Positions 33,135-41,758 of a stretch of 64,000 nucleotides of DNA are shown piece after piece. A program made the position numbers and the translations under genes. Numbering within the stretch: position 1 is the stretch's first letter; the number at the start of each line of letters is the position of its first letter. The notes beneath the pieces are model-generated. The model worked only from the letters and a program-made list of their open reading frames with translations, had not been told where the DNA came from and searched no databases. Source of the DNA: Fodinibacter sp963834965 (GTDB lineage Bacteria; Actinomycetota; Actinomycetes; Actinomycetales; Dermatophilaceae); the NCBI GenBank assembly GCA_963834965.1, contig CAWIEI010000033.1, positions 186,001-250,000 of the forward strand, written 5' to 3'.

Positions 33135-34046
33135 ATGCCACCGGTGACGACGACGGACGATTCGGCCGCCCTCTCCGGCATCCCGCTGCTCTTCCGCGCT
33201 CTCGTCGACGACGCGGCGGTGTTCCCGCCCGGCAACGCCCCGCTGGCCGACGCCGTGAGCGGGCACGCCGTGCACCGCGATGCCTGGTACGCCGACTGCG
33301 TCGGCCCGCTGCTCGTGCCCGCGGCCTCGGTCGCCGAGCTCGTGCAGGTGCTCGACGCCGTCGACCCGGTGGATGCCGAGCACTCCCCTGCCGCTGCGGC
33401 CCCCATGGCCATCGTGCTCATCGCCCGACCCGGGGCCAACCCGGCCGCGGTACCTGCGGCCCTCGACGCGCTGGGCGCGGAGCCGCGCGTGCGGGTCGTC
33501 GGCGCCGAGCTGGCCTGGCACGAGGGCTGGCGCGACCTCGGGCTCGACGACCTCGCCCTGGCCCTCGAGGTGCCGCGCGGCGACGACTCCGCCGTGGCCG
33601 TCGCCGACGTGCACACCGCCCGCGGTGAGGGCCGCCGGGTGGTCGCCAAGTTCCGCACCGGCCCCACCCCCACCTGGCCCTGGCCCGACGAGGCCGAGCT
33701 GGCCGGCGTCATCGGGCTGTGTGCCCGGCTCGGGGTGCCGCTCAAGCTGACCGGCGGCCTGCACCACGCCGGGCGCGGCCGGTACGCCGTCGACGGCATC
33801 CCCGAGGAGAACCACGGCGTGCTCGACGTGCTGGTGGCCACCTCGGCCGCCCTCGCCGGTGCGAGCGCGCCGGAACTCGCCGCGCTGCTGGCCGTGCGTG
33901 ACGCCCAGGCCCTCGCCGACCTGGTCGCGGCCTGGCCCGACGCCACCGCCGCCGCGGTCCGCGAGGCGTTCACCGCCTACGGCTGCTGCACCGTCACCGA
34001 CCCGATCCGCGAGCTCGCCGACCTCGGCCTGCTCCACCGACCCTGA
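33135..34046 (+). CDS. Conserved unknown protein next to fumarylacetoacetase
   Basis: 303 residues. Features: GIPLLFRALVDDAAVFPPGN at the start, CVGPLLVPAASVAELVQVLD, a long alternating alpha/beta region, VVAKFRTGPTPTWPWPDEAE, LGVPLKLTGGLHHAGRG and a late ENHGVLDVLVA. The strand-helix rhythm with a K-F-R and K-L-T-G-G-L-H-H pair suggests a TIM-barrel-like enzyme. TAGCGT at 33123-33128, six bases before the ATG, suggests a leaderless message. fahA follows after 53 bases, so a role in homogentisate breakdown is likely; the reaction is unknown. Confidence 0.75.
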   Translation: MPPVTTTDDSAALSGIPLLFRALVDDAAVFPPGNAPLADAVSGHAVHRDAWYADCVGPLLVPAASVAELVQVLDAVDPVDAEHSPAAAAPMAIVLIARPGANPAAVPAALDALGAEPRVRVVGAELAWHEGWRDLGLDDLALALEVPRGDDSAVAVADVHTARGEGRRVVAKFRTGPTPTWPWPDEAELAGVIGLCARLGVPLKLTGGLHHAGRGRYAVDGIPEENHGVLDVLVATSAALAGASAPELAALLAVRDAQALADLVAAWPDATAAAVREAFTAYGCCTVTDPIRELADLGLLHRP

Positions 34047-34099
34047 CCCGCCGCACCGGCACCCGACCGGGGCACGACCGACCGACCGAAGGACCCGCC

Positions 34100-35326
34100 A
34101 TGACCTGGCTCGACCTGCCCGCCGACCACCCCTACGGCATCGCCAACCTGCCCTATGGCGTCTTCTCGACCGCCGGCACCGAGCCGCGCGTCGGCGTGCG
34201 GGTCGGTGACCACGTGCTCGACGCCGGTGCCTGCGCCGAGCAGGCCGGCATGGAGTCCGGAGCGGTCTGGCTCGCCCCGTCGCTCAACCCCTTCCTCGCC
34301 GAGGGTCGGCACGCCTGGGCCGCCGCCCGGCAGTGGCTCACGGAGGTGCTCACGACCGAGACCCACCGGGATGCCGTGGAGCCGCACCTGCTCCCCCTCG
34401 CCGACGTGACCCTGCACCTGCCCATCGAGGTCGCCGACTACGTCGACTTCTACGCCAGCGAGCACCACGCCACCAACGTCGGGCGCATCTTCCGCCCCGA
34501 CTCCGAGCCGCTCACCCCCAACTGGAAGCACCTGCCGATCGGCTACCACGGCCGCTCCGGCACCATCGTCGTGTCGGGCACCGACATCGTCCGGCCCAGC
34601 GGGCAGCGCAAGCCCCCGACCGAGCCGCAGCCGGTGTTCGGGCCGTCGGTGCGCCTCGACATCGAGGCCGAGCTGGGCTTCGTCGTCGGCGGCTCCACGC
34701 GCCTGGGCGAGCCGGTGTCGCTGGCGGATGCCGACGAGCACCTCTTCGGCGTCGTCCTCCTCAACGACTGGTCGGCGCGTGACCTGCAGGCCTGGGAGTA
34801 CGTGCCGCTCGGACCGTTCCTCGGCAAGTCGTTCGCCACCTCCATCTCGCCGTGGGTGGTCACCACCGAGGCGCTGCGCGCGGCCCGGGTGCCGCTGCCC
34901 GGGCAGGACCCCGAGCCCCTGCCCTACCTGCGCGGCGAGCCGACCGACGACGGGGCGGGCACGGCATACGGCCTCGACCTGCACCTCGAGGTCGACTGGA
35001 ACGGCACGGTCGTCTCCCGGCCGCAGTTCCGCGACATGTACTGGTCGCCCGCGCAGATGGTGGCGCACATGACGGTCAATGGGGCCACCCTGCGCGACGG
35101 CGACCTCTTCGGGTCGGGCACGATCTCAGGCCCGCAGAAGGACACCCGCGGCTGCTTCCTCGAGCTCACCTGGAGCGGCACCGAGCCGGTCACCCTCGAC
35201 GACGGCTCGCAGCGCACCTTCCTCGAGGACGGCGACACCATCACCCTGCGAGCCACCGCACCCGGGCCGGACGGCGCGGTCATCGGCCTGGCCGAGTGCG
35301 TCGGCACCGTGCGCCCGGCCCGCTGA
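34100..35326 (+). CDS. fahA: Fumarylacetoacetase
   Basis: 408 residues; GAAGGA seven bases before the ATG. An SH3-like N-terminal domain precedes the FAH catalytic domain: DYVDFYASEHHATNVGRIF (Asp and Glu near the Ca2+ site), YHGRSGTIVVSG, DIEAELGFVVGG, VLLNDWSARDLQAWEY and LGKSFATSISPWVV. It hydrolyses fumarylacetoacetate to fumarate and acetoacetate, the last step of tyrosine breakdown. It is cotranscribed or closely linked with the unknown gene before it. Confidence 0.95.
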   Translation: MTWLDLPADHPYGIANLPYGVFSTAGTEPRVGVRVGDHVLDAGACAEQAGMESGAVWLAPSLNPFLAEGRHAWAAARQWLTEVLTTETHRDAVEPHLLPLADVTLHLPIEVADYVDFYASEHHATNVGRIFRPDSEPLTPNWKHLPIGYHGRSGTIVVSGTDIVRPSGQRKPPTEPQPVFGPSVRLDIEAELGFVVGGSTRLGEPVSLADADEHLFGVVLLNDWSARDLQAWEYVPLGPFLGKSFATSISPWVVTTEALRAARVPLPGQDPEPLPYLRGEPTDDGAGTAYGLDLHLEVDWNGTVVSRPQFRDMYWSPAQMVAHMTVNGATLRDGDLFGSGTISGPQKDTRGCFLELTWSGTEPVTLDDGSQRTFLEDGDTITLRATAPGPDGAVIGLAECVGTVRPAR

Positions 35327-35353
35327 GGCCAGCCCGCTCCGGCCGCTGGGCCC

Positions 35354-36208
35354 TCAGGCCTTCGGGTTGCGCAGCACCACGACGGTGTCGGCCACCTTGT
35401 CGTGCAGGCATTGCCGCTTGGGGTCCCAGAGCAGCCAGGCCGGGTCGAGGAACCGCACCACGGGTGCGAAGAGCCCCAGCAGCGGCACCAGGCTCCCGAT
35501 GGTGGTGGCGATGTCGATGAGCTGGCGCTTGAGCACGTCGACCACGGTCAGCTTCCCCGGGCCACCGACCCGGCGCACCACGGTGCCGACGACCATCTTC
35601 CCGGGGGTGGCGCCACGGGTGGTCAGGAAGACCGTCTGGTAGGCGAGCGAGACCAGCACGCTGATCAGCGCGATCGGCACCGACACCGACAGGATCTGTT
35701 GGGTGAACGCGGTCTGGTCGGGCGCCGGCGCCCCGGACTCGGCGGCCGCCTGCGCCTGCCGCAGGTAGTCCGACATCGCCGTGAAGACCGTGCCGAGCCA
35801 GGGGATGCAGAGCACCACCGTGATGACGGTGGTCACGATGATGTCGAGGATGCGACCGACCAGGCGTCGCCACCACTCGGCGAGCACGGCACCGTCGGGC
35901 AGCACGTCGCTGCGGGGTGCGGCCAAGCCCTGCTGGTAGGGGTTGTTGTAGCCGGCGGGCGGCATCCCACCGCCCTGCCACTGACCGGGCCCCTGCTGCC
36001 TCTGCTGGGTGGGCCGCGCCCAGGCGCCGGGGTTGCCGGCGCGGCCGGGGATCACACCCGGGGTGGCCCGCCCGATCGTCGAGGCATCAGCAGTCGGTGA
36101 GCGTCGCGTCGTGGTGTGCGAGGTCCACACGACACCGTCGAAGTAGCGCAGCAGCAACGGGTCGTGCTCGTCCTCGTACCAGCCTGGTCCTGCGGGGAGC
36201 TCGCTCAT
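35354..36208 (-). CDS. RDD-family membrane protein with N-terminal DUF2510 domain
   Basis: 284 residues. The N-terminus is a DUF2510 motif (GPGWYEDEHDPLLLRYFDG, with VVWTSHTTT). A Gln/Gly/Pro-rich linker (about 45-95) leads to an RDD domain: LAEWWRRLVGRILDIIVTTV, a second membrane helix around 195-215, and TRGATPGKMVVGTVV. The RDD family may work as ion exchangers or transporters. It is convergent with fahA and divergent from the DUF427 gene. Confidence 0.85.
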   Translation of the reverse strand: MSELPAGPGWYEDEHDPLLLRYFDGVVWTSHTTTRRSPTADASTIGRATPGVIPGRAGNPGAWARPTQQRQQGPGQWQGGGMPPAGYNNPYQQGLAAPRSDVLPDGAVLAEWWRRLVGRILDIIVTTVITVVLCIPWLGTVFTAMSDYLRQAQAAAESGAPAPDQTAFTQQILSVSVPIALISVLVSLAYQTVFLTTRGATPGKMVVGTVVRRVGGPGKLTVVDVLKRQLIDIATTIGSLVPLLGLFAPVVRFLDPAWLLWDPKRQCLHDKVADTVVVLRNPKA

Positions 36209-36293
36209 GTCGACAGGGTCTCACGGCAGGCTGCGGGCCTCGTCGCCCGCGCCCCGCGTTGACGCCCGTGCTCGTCGGGCGCAGCATCGGGGA

Positions 36294-37133
36294 ATGGCGA
36301 TGCACCTCGGAGACCACCTGGCCGGCCTGATGACGCAGCTGCGCTACGAGCCGGTGACCCGGCGGATCCGTGCCTCCCTCGGCGGCTCACCCGTGCTCGA
36401 CACGACGGATGCCGTGCTGGTCTGGGAGCCGCGCCGGGTGGTGCCGCTGTATGCCGTGCCGCCTGCCGACATCTCCGCCTCCCTCCTGCCGTGCGCACCC
36501 GCCGAGGTGCCCGAGCGGCTCCCGCCCGTGCTCGGCCCGGGACACTTCCAGTGGCACCACACCCCCGGTCAGGACTACGACCTCGTCGTGGGCGAGCGCA
36601 CCGTCCCGGCGGCGGCCTTCGCACCGGACGACCCCGACCTCGGTGGCCGGGTGGTGGTCGAGTGGTCGCCGTTCGAGTGGGTGGAGGAAGCCCATGCGGT
36701 GGTGGGGCACCCGCACGACCCGTTCAAGCGGATCGACCTGCTGCCCAGCGACCGGCACGTCGTGGTCAGGGTCAGTGGCGTCGTCGTCGCCGACACACAC
36801 CGGGCGGTCGCGCTGCACGAGACACCGATGGGGGTGCGCTGGTACGTGCCGCACGACGACGTTGCCACCGACCTGTTCGAGGGCAGCCCCACCACGAGCA
36901 CGTGCGCCTACAAGGGGCATGCCGCCTACGTCTCCCTGCGGCCGGATGCCGTGCCCGGGCTGGACGACGACGGGCGGCACGACATCGCCTGGACCTACCC
37001 CCACCCACTGCACGAGGTGGAGGCCGTCAAGGGCATGTTCTGCTTCTGGGCCGAGCGCACCGACCTCGAGCTCGACGGCGTTGCGGTGCCGCGCCCGGTC
37101 ACGCTGTGGTCGCCGCGCCCGGACCCGGCCTGA
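36294..37133 (+). CDS. DUF427-domain protein (two copies)
   Basis: 279 residues from ATG 36294. Two DUF427 units are visible: VLDTTDAVLVWEPRRVVPLY with FQWHHTPGQDYDLVV in the first, and VVADTHRAVALHETPMGVRW then CAYKGHAAYVSL and HPLHEVEAVKGMFCFW in the second. The fold is a small beta-rich barrel of unknown activity. The 3' end overlaps the convergent hydrolase gene by 35 bases, so antisense transcription is possible. Confidence 0.85.
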   Translation: MAMHLGDHLAGLMTQLRYEPVTRRIRASLGGSPVLDTTDAVLVWEPRRVVPLYAVPPADISASLLPCAPAEVPERLPPVLGPGHFQWHHTPGQDYDLVVGERTVPAAAFAPDDPDLGGRVVVEWSPFEWVEEAHAVVGHPHDPFKRIDLLPSDRHVVVRVSGVVVADTHRAVALHETPMGVRWYVPHDDVATDLFEGSPTTSTCAYKGHAAYVSLRPDAVPGLDDDGRHDIAWTYPHPLHEVEAVKGMFCFWAERTDLELDGVAVPRPVTLWSPRPDPA

Positions 37134-37830
37134 GCCCACCGGCACCGAGGCGGGCGGCGAGGTCGAGCACCGCGGCGGCCACGGCATCCGGGTCGACCAG
37201 GTGGTGCAGGTGCAGCGCGCCGTCGAGCACCGCAGTCGGCCACCCGTGGTCGCGGGCGAACGCGGTCTCGTCGGCGTAGGTGTCACCGAAGGCGAGGTAG
37301 GCCTGCGGCTGCTCTGCCCAACCGGCCGGGGCTCCGAGCCGGGAACGGAAGTACGACAACGGCATCCGCCGCTCGTGCGTGCGCAGGTCGGCCCGCGCCG
37401 ACGCGCTCGGCAGCACCTCGGCGAAGTCGTCCTCCGGCCACCACCGGCTCCACGGCGGGAGCAGCCCGTCGTCGTCGGCCAGCTCCGTGAGGTGCTCGAG
37501 CAACGCGGGCGGCGCCATCGGGACTGCCTCTCCCGAGGCCGGCGGCTGCGCGGCATCGATGTGCACGACGGGGATGCCGGGTGCCGCCAGCGCGGCATAG
37601 CGGCCACCGTTGCTGTGCGTCAGCACGAGGTCCGGCCGCTCGAGCCCCAGCGACCAGCGGAACGTGTCCAGTACGGCCTGCGCATCGGCCGCAGGCTTCG
37701 GGAAGGCGGCAACACCCACCGAGCCGTCGACGCGCTCGGTCGCCCACAGTCGGGCTCCGAGCGCGTCGAGGAAGGGCACCGCGCTCGACCGCGGCAGCAG
37801 GGGGCTCGGCAGGAGCAGGACGCGCGTCAC
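37099..37830 (-). CDS. Alpha/beta-hydrolase-like protein
   Basis: 243 residues from GTG 37830. The start MTRVLLLPSPLLPRSSAVPF and the LVLTHSNGGRYAALAAPGIP stretch resemble the nucleophile-elbow region of alpha/beta hydrolases (Ser in H-S-N-G-G), with a late HLHHLVDPDAVA His. The catalytic assignment is uncertain. TAGCGT (37837-37842) is six bases before the GTG, so the message is probably leaderless. It is 55 bases downstream of hppD. Confidence 0.65.
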   Translation of the reverse strand: MTRVLLLPSPLLPRSSAVPFLDALGARLWATERVDGSVGVAAFPKPAADAQAVLDTFRWSLGLERPDLVLTHSNGGRYAALAAPGIPVVHIDAAQPPASGEAVPMAPPALLEHLTELADDDGLLPPWSRWWPEDDFAEVLPSASARADLRTHERRMPLSYFRSRLGAPAGWAEQPQAYLAFGDTYADETAFARDHGWPTAVLDGALHLHHLVDPDAVAAAVLDLAARLGAGGLRPGPGAATTA

Positions 37831-37885
37831 CGCTTCACGCTACGCGTCGTACGGGGGGATTCCGGGGGGCGGAGCCCCCGGGAGG

Positions 37886-39124
37886 TCAGAGGTTGCCGCG
37901 CAGGTCCTGCTCGCGCTCGATCGACTCGAACAGTGCCTTGAAGTTGCCCTTGCCGAAGCCGAGCGAGCCGTGCCGCTCGATGATCTCGAAGAAGACGGTC
38001 GGGCGGTCGCCGAGCGGCTTGGTGAAGATCTGCAGCAGGTAGCCGTCCTCGTCACGGTCGACGAGGATCTTGCGCGCCTTGAGCTCCTCGACCGGCACGC
38101 GCACCTCGCCGATGCGCGCGCGCAGCTCGGGGTCGTCGTAGTAGGCGTCGGGGGTGTCGAGGAACTCCACGCCCTCCTTGCGCAGCTCGTCGACGGTGCG
38201 CAGGATGTCGTTCGTCGCGAGCGCGAGGTGCTGCGCGCCGGGGCCGGCGTAGAACTCGAGGTACTCGTCGATCTGGCTCTTGCGGGCGGCGATGGCCGGC
38301 TCGTTGAGCGGGAACTTGACGCGGTGGTTGCCGTTGGCGACGACCTTGCTCATCAGCGCCGAGTAGTCGGTGGCGATGTCGTCACCGATGAACTCGGCCA
38401 TGTTCACGAAGCCCATGACCTTGTTGTAGTAGGCGACCCAGTCGTCCATCTTGCCGAGCTCGACGTTGCCGACGACGTGGTCGAGGGCCTGGAAGAGCCG
38501 CTTGGGGGCGCCTTCGCGCTTGACGAAGCTCGAGGCCGCGGTGACGTAGCCGGGCAGGTAGGGCCCGGCATACGTGACGCCGTCGACGTCGCGCTGGACG
38601 AGGGTGTGCCGGGTCTCGCCGTAGGTCGCGATGGCGGCGACGCGCACGGAGCCGTGCTCGTCGCTGAGCGTCTCGGGCTCCTGGAGCACGGTGGCGCCGG
38701 CACGGCGGGCCTGCTCGATGCAGCGGTCGACGTCGGGTACCTCGAGCGAGATGTCGACGACGCCGTCACCGTGTGTGGCGTGGTGGGCGATGAGCGGGCT
38801 GTCGGGGCTGACCGCGCCCTTGAGTACGAAGCGGATCGAGCCGGACTTGAGCACGAAGGCCTTGTGGTCGCGGGTGCCGTTCTCGGGGCCGGCGTAGGCG
38901 ACGAGCTCCATGCCCCAGGCGCTCTGGTAATAGTGCGCGGCCTGGGTGGCGTTGCCCACGACGAACACGAGGGCGTCCCAGCCGGTGACCGGGAAGGGGT
39001 CCTGCTTCTCGTCGTAGTCGACCAGGCCGACGAGCTGCTTGAGCTGCTGGAGGTCGAGCCCCGCCTGGCGCTCCTGCTCGGTGAGGTCGAGGTGGCTGGC
39101 CGGCGTCGTTGTCGTGTCAGTCAT
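37886..39124 (-). CDS. hppD: 4-hydroxyphenylpyruvate dioxygenase
   Basis: 412 residues with two VOC domains. Fe(II) ligands fit HGDGVVDISLEVPD (first His), LFQALDHVVGNVELGKMDDW (second His) and TVFFEIIERHGSLGFGKGNF (Glu). It converts 4-hydroxyphenylpyruvate to homogentisate, the step before hmgA. The divergent AsnC/Lrp gene 107 bases away is the probable regulator. CACAGT lies six bases before the ATG. Confidence 0.95.
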   Translation of the reverse strand: MTDTTTTPASHLDLTEQERQAGLDLQQLKQLVGLVDYDEKQDPFPVTGWDALVFVVGNATQAAHYYQSAWGMELVAYAGPENGTRDHKAFVLKSGSIRFVLKGAVSPDSPLIAHHATHGDGVVDISLEVPDVDRCIEQARRAGATVLQEPETLSDEHGSVRVAAIATYGETRHTLVQRDVDGVTYAGPYLPGYVTAASSFVKREGAPKRLFQALDHVVGNVELGKMDDWVAYYNKVMGFVNMAEFIGDDIATDYSALMSKVVANGNHRVKFPLNEPAIAARKSQIDEYLEFYAGPGAQHLALATNDILRTVDELRKEGVEFLDTPDAYYDDPELRARIGEVRVPVEELKARKILVDRDEDGYLLQIFTKPLGDRPTVFFEIIERHGSLGFGKGNFKALFESIEREQDLRGNL

Positions 39125-39231
39125 CCGGTCACTGTGCGCGATCCGGGCACGGTGTGCAACGGGAGCCGAGTCGGGTGGTCATGCTGCGCATGGTGTTGCC
39201 CCAGGAGGGATGTGACCCGGACAATGTGACC

Positions 39232-39741
39232 ATGGCTCGCCAGACTGGGGTGGACGCCCTCGACGCACGGCTCATCACGCTGTTCACCGACGACCCGCAC
39301 GTGGGGGTGCTCGGTGCGTCGCGGGCCCTGGGGGTGGCTCGGGGCACCGTGCAGGCCCGGCTCGACCGCCTGCAGGAGCGCGGGGTGGTCAGATCCTTCG
39401 CCCCCACGGTCGATGCCGGTGCGCTCGGCTACCCGGTCACCGCCTTCTGCACGCTCGAGATCCGCCAGCGGCAGGGGCACGCGCCCGTGGTGGCGCACCT
39501 GTCGGCCATCCCCGAGGTGCTCGAGATCCACTCGATCACCGGGGTCGGCGACCTCGTGGTGCGCATCGTGGCCCGCGACAACGCCGACCTCGGCCGGGTC
39601 ATCGACCAGATCATCGACGACACCCACGTGCTGCGGGCCAACACCGCGATCTGCCTGGTGACCCACCTCGACCACCGCACCGGCCCGCTCGTCGAGGTGG
39701 CCGCCGCCCGCGGCGCCACCGACGACGACGGTCGAGAGTAG
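39232..39741 (+). CDS. AsnC/Lrp-family transcriptional regulator
   Basis: 169 residues from ATG 39232. The N-terminal winged helix (DALDARLITLFTDDPHVGVL, then ARGTVQARLDRLQERGVVRS) is followed by a RAM effector domain (YPVTAFCTLEIRQRQGHAPV, IHSITGVGDLVVRIVARDNA). Lrp-type proteins sense amino acids; placement opposite hppD makes aromatic amino acids the likely signal. GACAAT six bases before the ATG hints at a leaderless message. Confidence 0.9.
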   Translation: MARQTGVDALDARLITLFTDDPHVGVLGASRALGVARGTVQARLDRLQERGVVRSFAPTVDAGALGYPVTAFCTLEIRQRQGHAPVVAHLSAIPEVLEIHSITGVGDLVVRIVARDNADLGRVIDQIIDDTHVLRANTAICLVTHLDHRTGPLVEVAAARGATDDDGRE

Positions 39742-39792
39742 AGAACACGCCGTGTGGCTCGAAGCGCACACGGCGTGTTCTCTACTGTCGAC
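39731..39792. terminator. Perfect 20-bp bidirectional terminator
   Basis: AGTAGAGAACACGCCGTGTG (39737-39756) pairs perfectly with its complement at 39767-39786 around a ten-base loop; GTCGA/TCGAC extends the stem by five pairs after one mismatch. The Lrp stop codon lies inside the left arm and the convergent nucleotidase stops 15 bases to the right, so it can serve both. Confidence 0.85.
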
Positions 39793-39806
39793 TCCCTCTT
39801 GGGATG

Positions 39807-41672
39807 TCAGGGCGTGATGGTGATCGCCGTCCCGCCGCTCGTGAGCTTCCAGTCGACGGTGGAGAACGACGGCGGGTCGATGACCTTGTTGGCCGTCACC
39901 CAGTCGATCATCAGCTGGCGGATCTCGACGGTGCGGTTGTAGACCACCGGCGCGGCCTTGACGTGCGGGAAGTTGCCGCCGCCGCCCTGCCGGTAGTTGT
40001 TGATGGCGACGACGAAGGTGGCGGTCGGGTCGATGGGGGCGCCGGCGTACGACAGGTTGGTGATGCGTGACCCCGGCGCCACCGAGATGTCGATGTCGTA
40101 CGTGAGCCGGGCGTCGAGGCCCCCCATGATGTCGTAGTTGTAGTCAGGAGTGCCGCCCGGCGCCGTGGGCGTCACGGCGTTCGTCACGGCGGAGGCCGGG
40201 AACGGGCCGGTGCCGCTGACCGTGCGGAAGTACGCCGCCGACGTCTCGAGGTAGTCCTTGACCTGCGCGCCGGTGAGCGTGATGCCGAGCAGCGTGTTGT
40301 CGTAGATGTACAGGCCGGCGACGTCGCGCACCGTCACGTCACCCGCCGGGATCGCGGCGTCCTTGTTGAACGGCGCGGCGATCGAGAGCACCGGCAGCCC
40401 CTCCGACGCGGTGCCGGCGAGGGCGGCCTTGACGGTCTGCGCCTGCACCAGGTTGATGAAGTCCATCGCCGCCGTGTCCTGGTAGCGCGAGGTCGAGGCC
40501 GACATCGCCTCGGTGCTCGAGCCGATGACGCTGTTGACGTAGGTGAGCACCTTCTCGTGGGCCGGGCGCACCAGGGCCGCGATCCGCGCGTCCTCGGGCA
40601 CCGTGTTGGCGTTGAGCAGGGTGGCCTGCGACGACGCCACGGTCCAGCGGCCGCGCACCTTGACCAGGTCGAGGTCCATGACGCTCACCCGCATGCCCCA
40701 GTAGAGCGGCTCGCTGAGCAGCACGGCGCGGCCGGTGGCGGTGTTCGTGACCTTGCGCTCGGGGATCTCGAGGTGGGCGTGGCCCACGAGGATCGCGTCG
40801 ATGCCGGGCACCTGCTGGGCGAGCAGCTCGCTCGCGTTCTCGGGGTACGGGAGCGCGTCGCCGTAGCTCGACGACGTGGTGGCCCCCGAGTGGCACGAGA
40901 CGATGACGACGTCGGCGCCGGCGGCCTTCATCCGCGGCACCATCACCTTGGCCTGCTCGACGATGCCCGGAAAGCGCACCTTGCCCTCGACGTTGGCGGC
41001 GTCCCAGATCGCGACGCCCGGCGTGACCAGGCCGAGGATGCCGACGGTCACCGGCTTCTCGCCACGCACCTTGACCCGCTTGAGCACGTACGGCGGGAAG
41101 ATCGGCCGGCCGGTGTCCCAGTCGACCGAGTTCGCCGAGAGCAGGGGGAAGTGGCACTGGCGCTGGAACGCGCGCAGGGTGTCGAGCCCGTAGTTGTACT
41201 CGTGGTTGCCCAGCGCCGCGGCGTCGTAGCCGACGGCGTTCATCGCGGTGGCCATCGGGTGCTTCGCGCCCGCCGTGATCGGGTCGATCTTGGCGAAGTA
41301 GTAGGCCAACGGGGTGCCCTGGATGGTGTCGCCCGCATCGAGGGTGAGGCAGTGGTCGGCGCCCCGCTCGGCCCGCACGGCCTTGATGAGGGTCGCGGCC
41401 TTGGCGATGCCGATCTGGTTGCCCTTGGTGTCGCTGTACGCGGCGTTGCTGAAGTAGTTCCAGTTGTAGACGTTGCCGTGCAGGTCGGTGGTGCCGAGCA
41501 CGGTCAGCCGGAAACGTCCCGGCCCGTCGGGGTGCCCGTGCGGGCGGTGGTCGTGGGCGCTGGCGGCCTGCGCGTCGGTGGCGGCGAAGAGCCCGGCGCC
41601 GCCGACCGCGGCCATGGTGAGCAGCTGTCGGCGGGTGGCGGCGGTGAACGGGTGCGTGTCGGTGGGGGTCAC
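39807..41672 (-). CDS. Exported bifunctional metallophosphatase/5'-nucleotidase
   Basis: 621 residues. A Tat signal (TRRQLLTMAAVGGAGLFAA) ends near ATDAQA. The metallophosphatase domain has the five metal motifs: GTTDLHGNVYNWNYF, LDAGDTIQGTP, ALGNHEYNYG, VSCHSGATTSSSY and ILVGHAHLEIPE. The C-terminal 5'-nucleotidase domain ends VAINNYRQGGGGNFPHVKA. It dephosphorylates nucleotides outside the cell, in the 2',3'-cyclic phosphodiesterase/UshA group. GTG start; TAGGGT eight bases upstream. Confidence 0.92.
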   Translation of the reverse strand: MTPTDTHPFTAATRRQLLTMAAVGGAGLFAATDAQAASAHDHRPHGHPDGPGRFRLTVLGTTDLHGNVYNWNYFSNAAYSDTKGNQIGIAKAATLIKAVRAERGADHCLTLDAGDTIQGTPLAYYFAKIDPITAGAKHPMATAMNAVGYDAAALGNHEYNYGLDTLRAFQRQCHFPLLSANSVDWDTGRPIFPPYVLKRVKVRGEKPVTVGILGLVTPGVAIWDAANVEGKVRFPGIVEQAKVMVPRMKAAGADVVIVSCHSGATTSSSYGDALPYPENASELLAQQVPGIDAILVGHAHLEIPERKVTNTATGRAVLLSEPLYWGMRVSVMDLDLVKVRGRWTVASSQATLLNANTVPEDARIAALVRPAHEKVLTYVNSVIGSSTEAMSASTSRYQDTAAMDFINLVQAQTVKAALAGTASEGLPVLSIAAPFNKDAAIPAGDVTVRDVAGLYIYDNTLLGITLTGAQVKDYLETSAAYFRTVSGTGPFPASAVTNAVTPTAPGGTPDYNYDIMGGLDARLTYDIDISVAPGSRITNLSYAGAPIDPTATFVVAINNYRQGGGGNFPHVKAAPVVYNRTVEIRQLMIDWVTANKVIDPPSFSTVDWKLTSGGTAITITP

Positions 41673-41758
41673 GAACGGCGACCCTAGCCCGGCATCCGGC
41701 CCGGCGCGCGTCGAGTGACGGACCGGTCGGTGAACGTCGGGTGACGCGTCCGCGAGGG

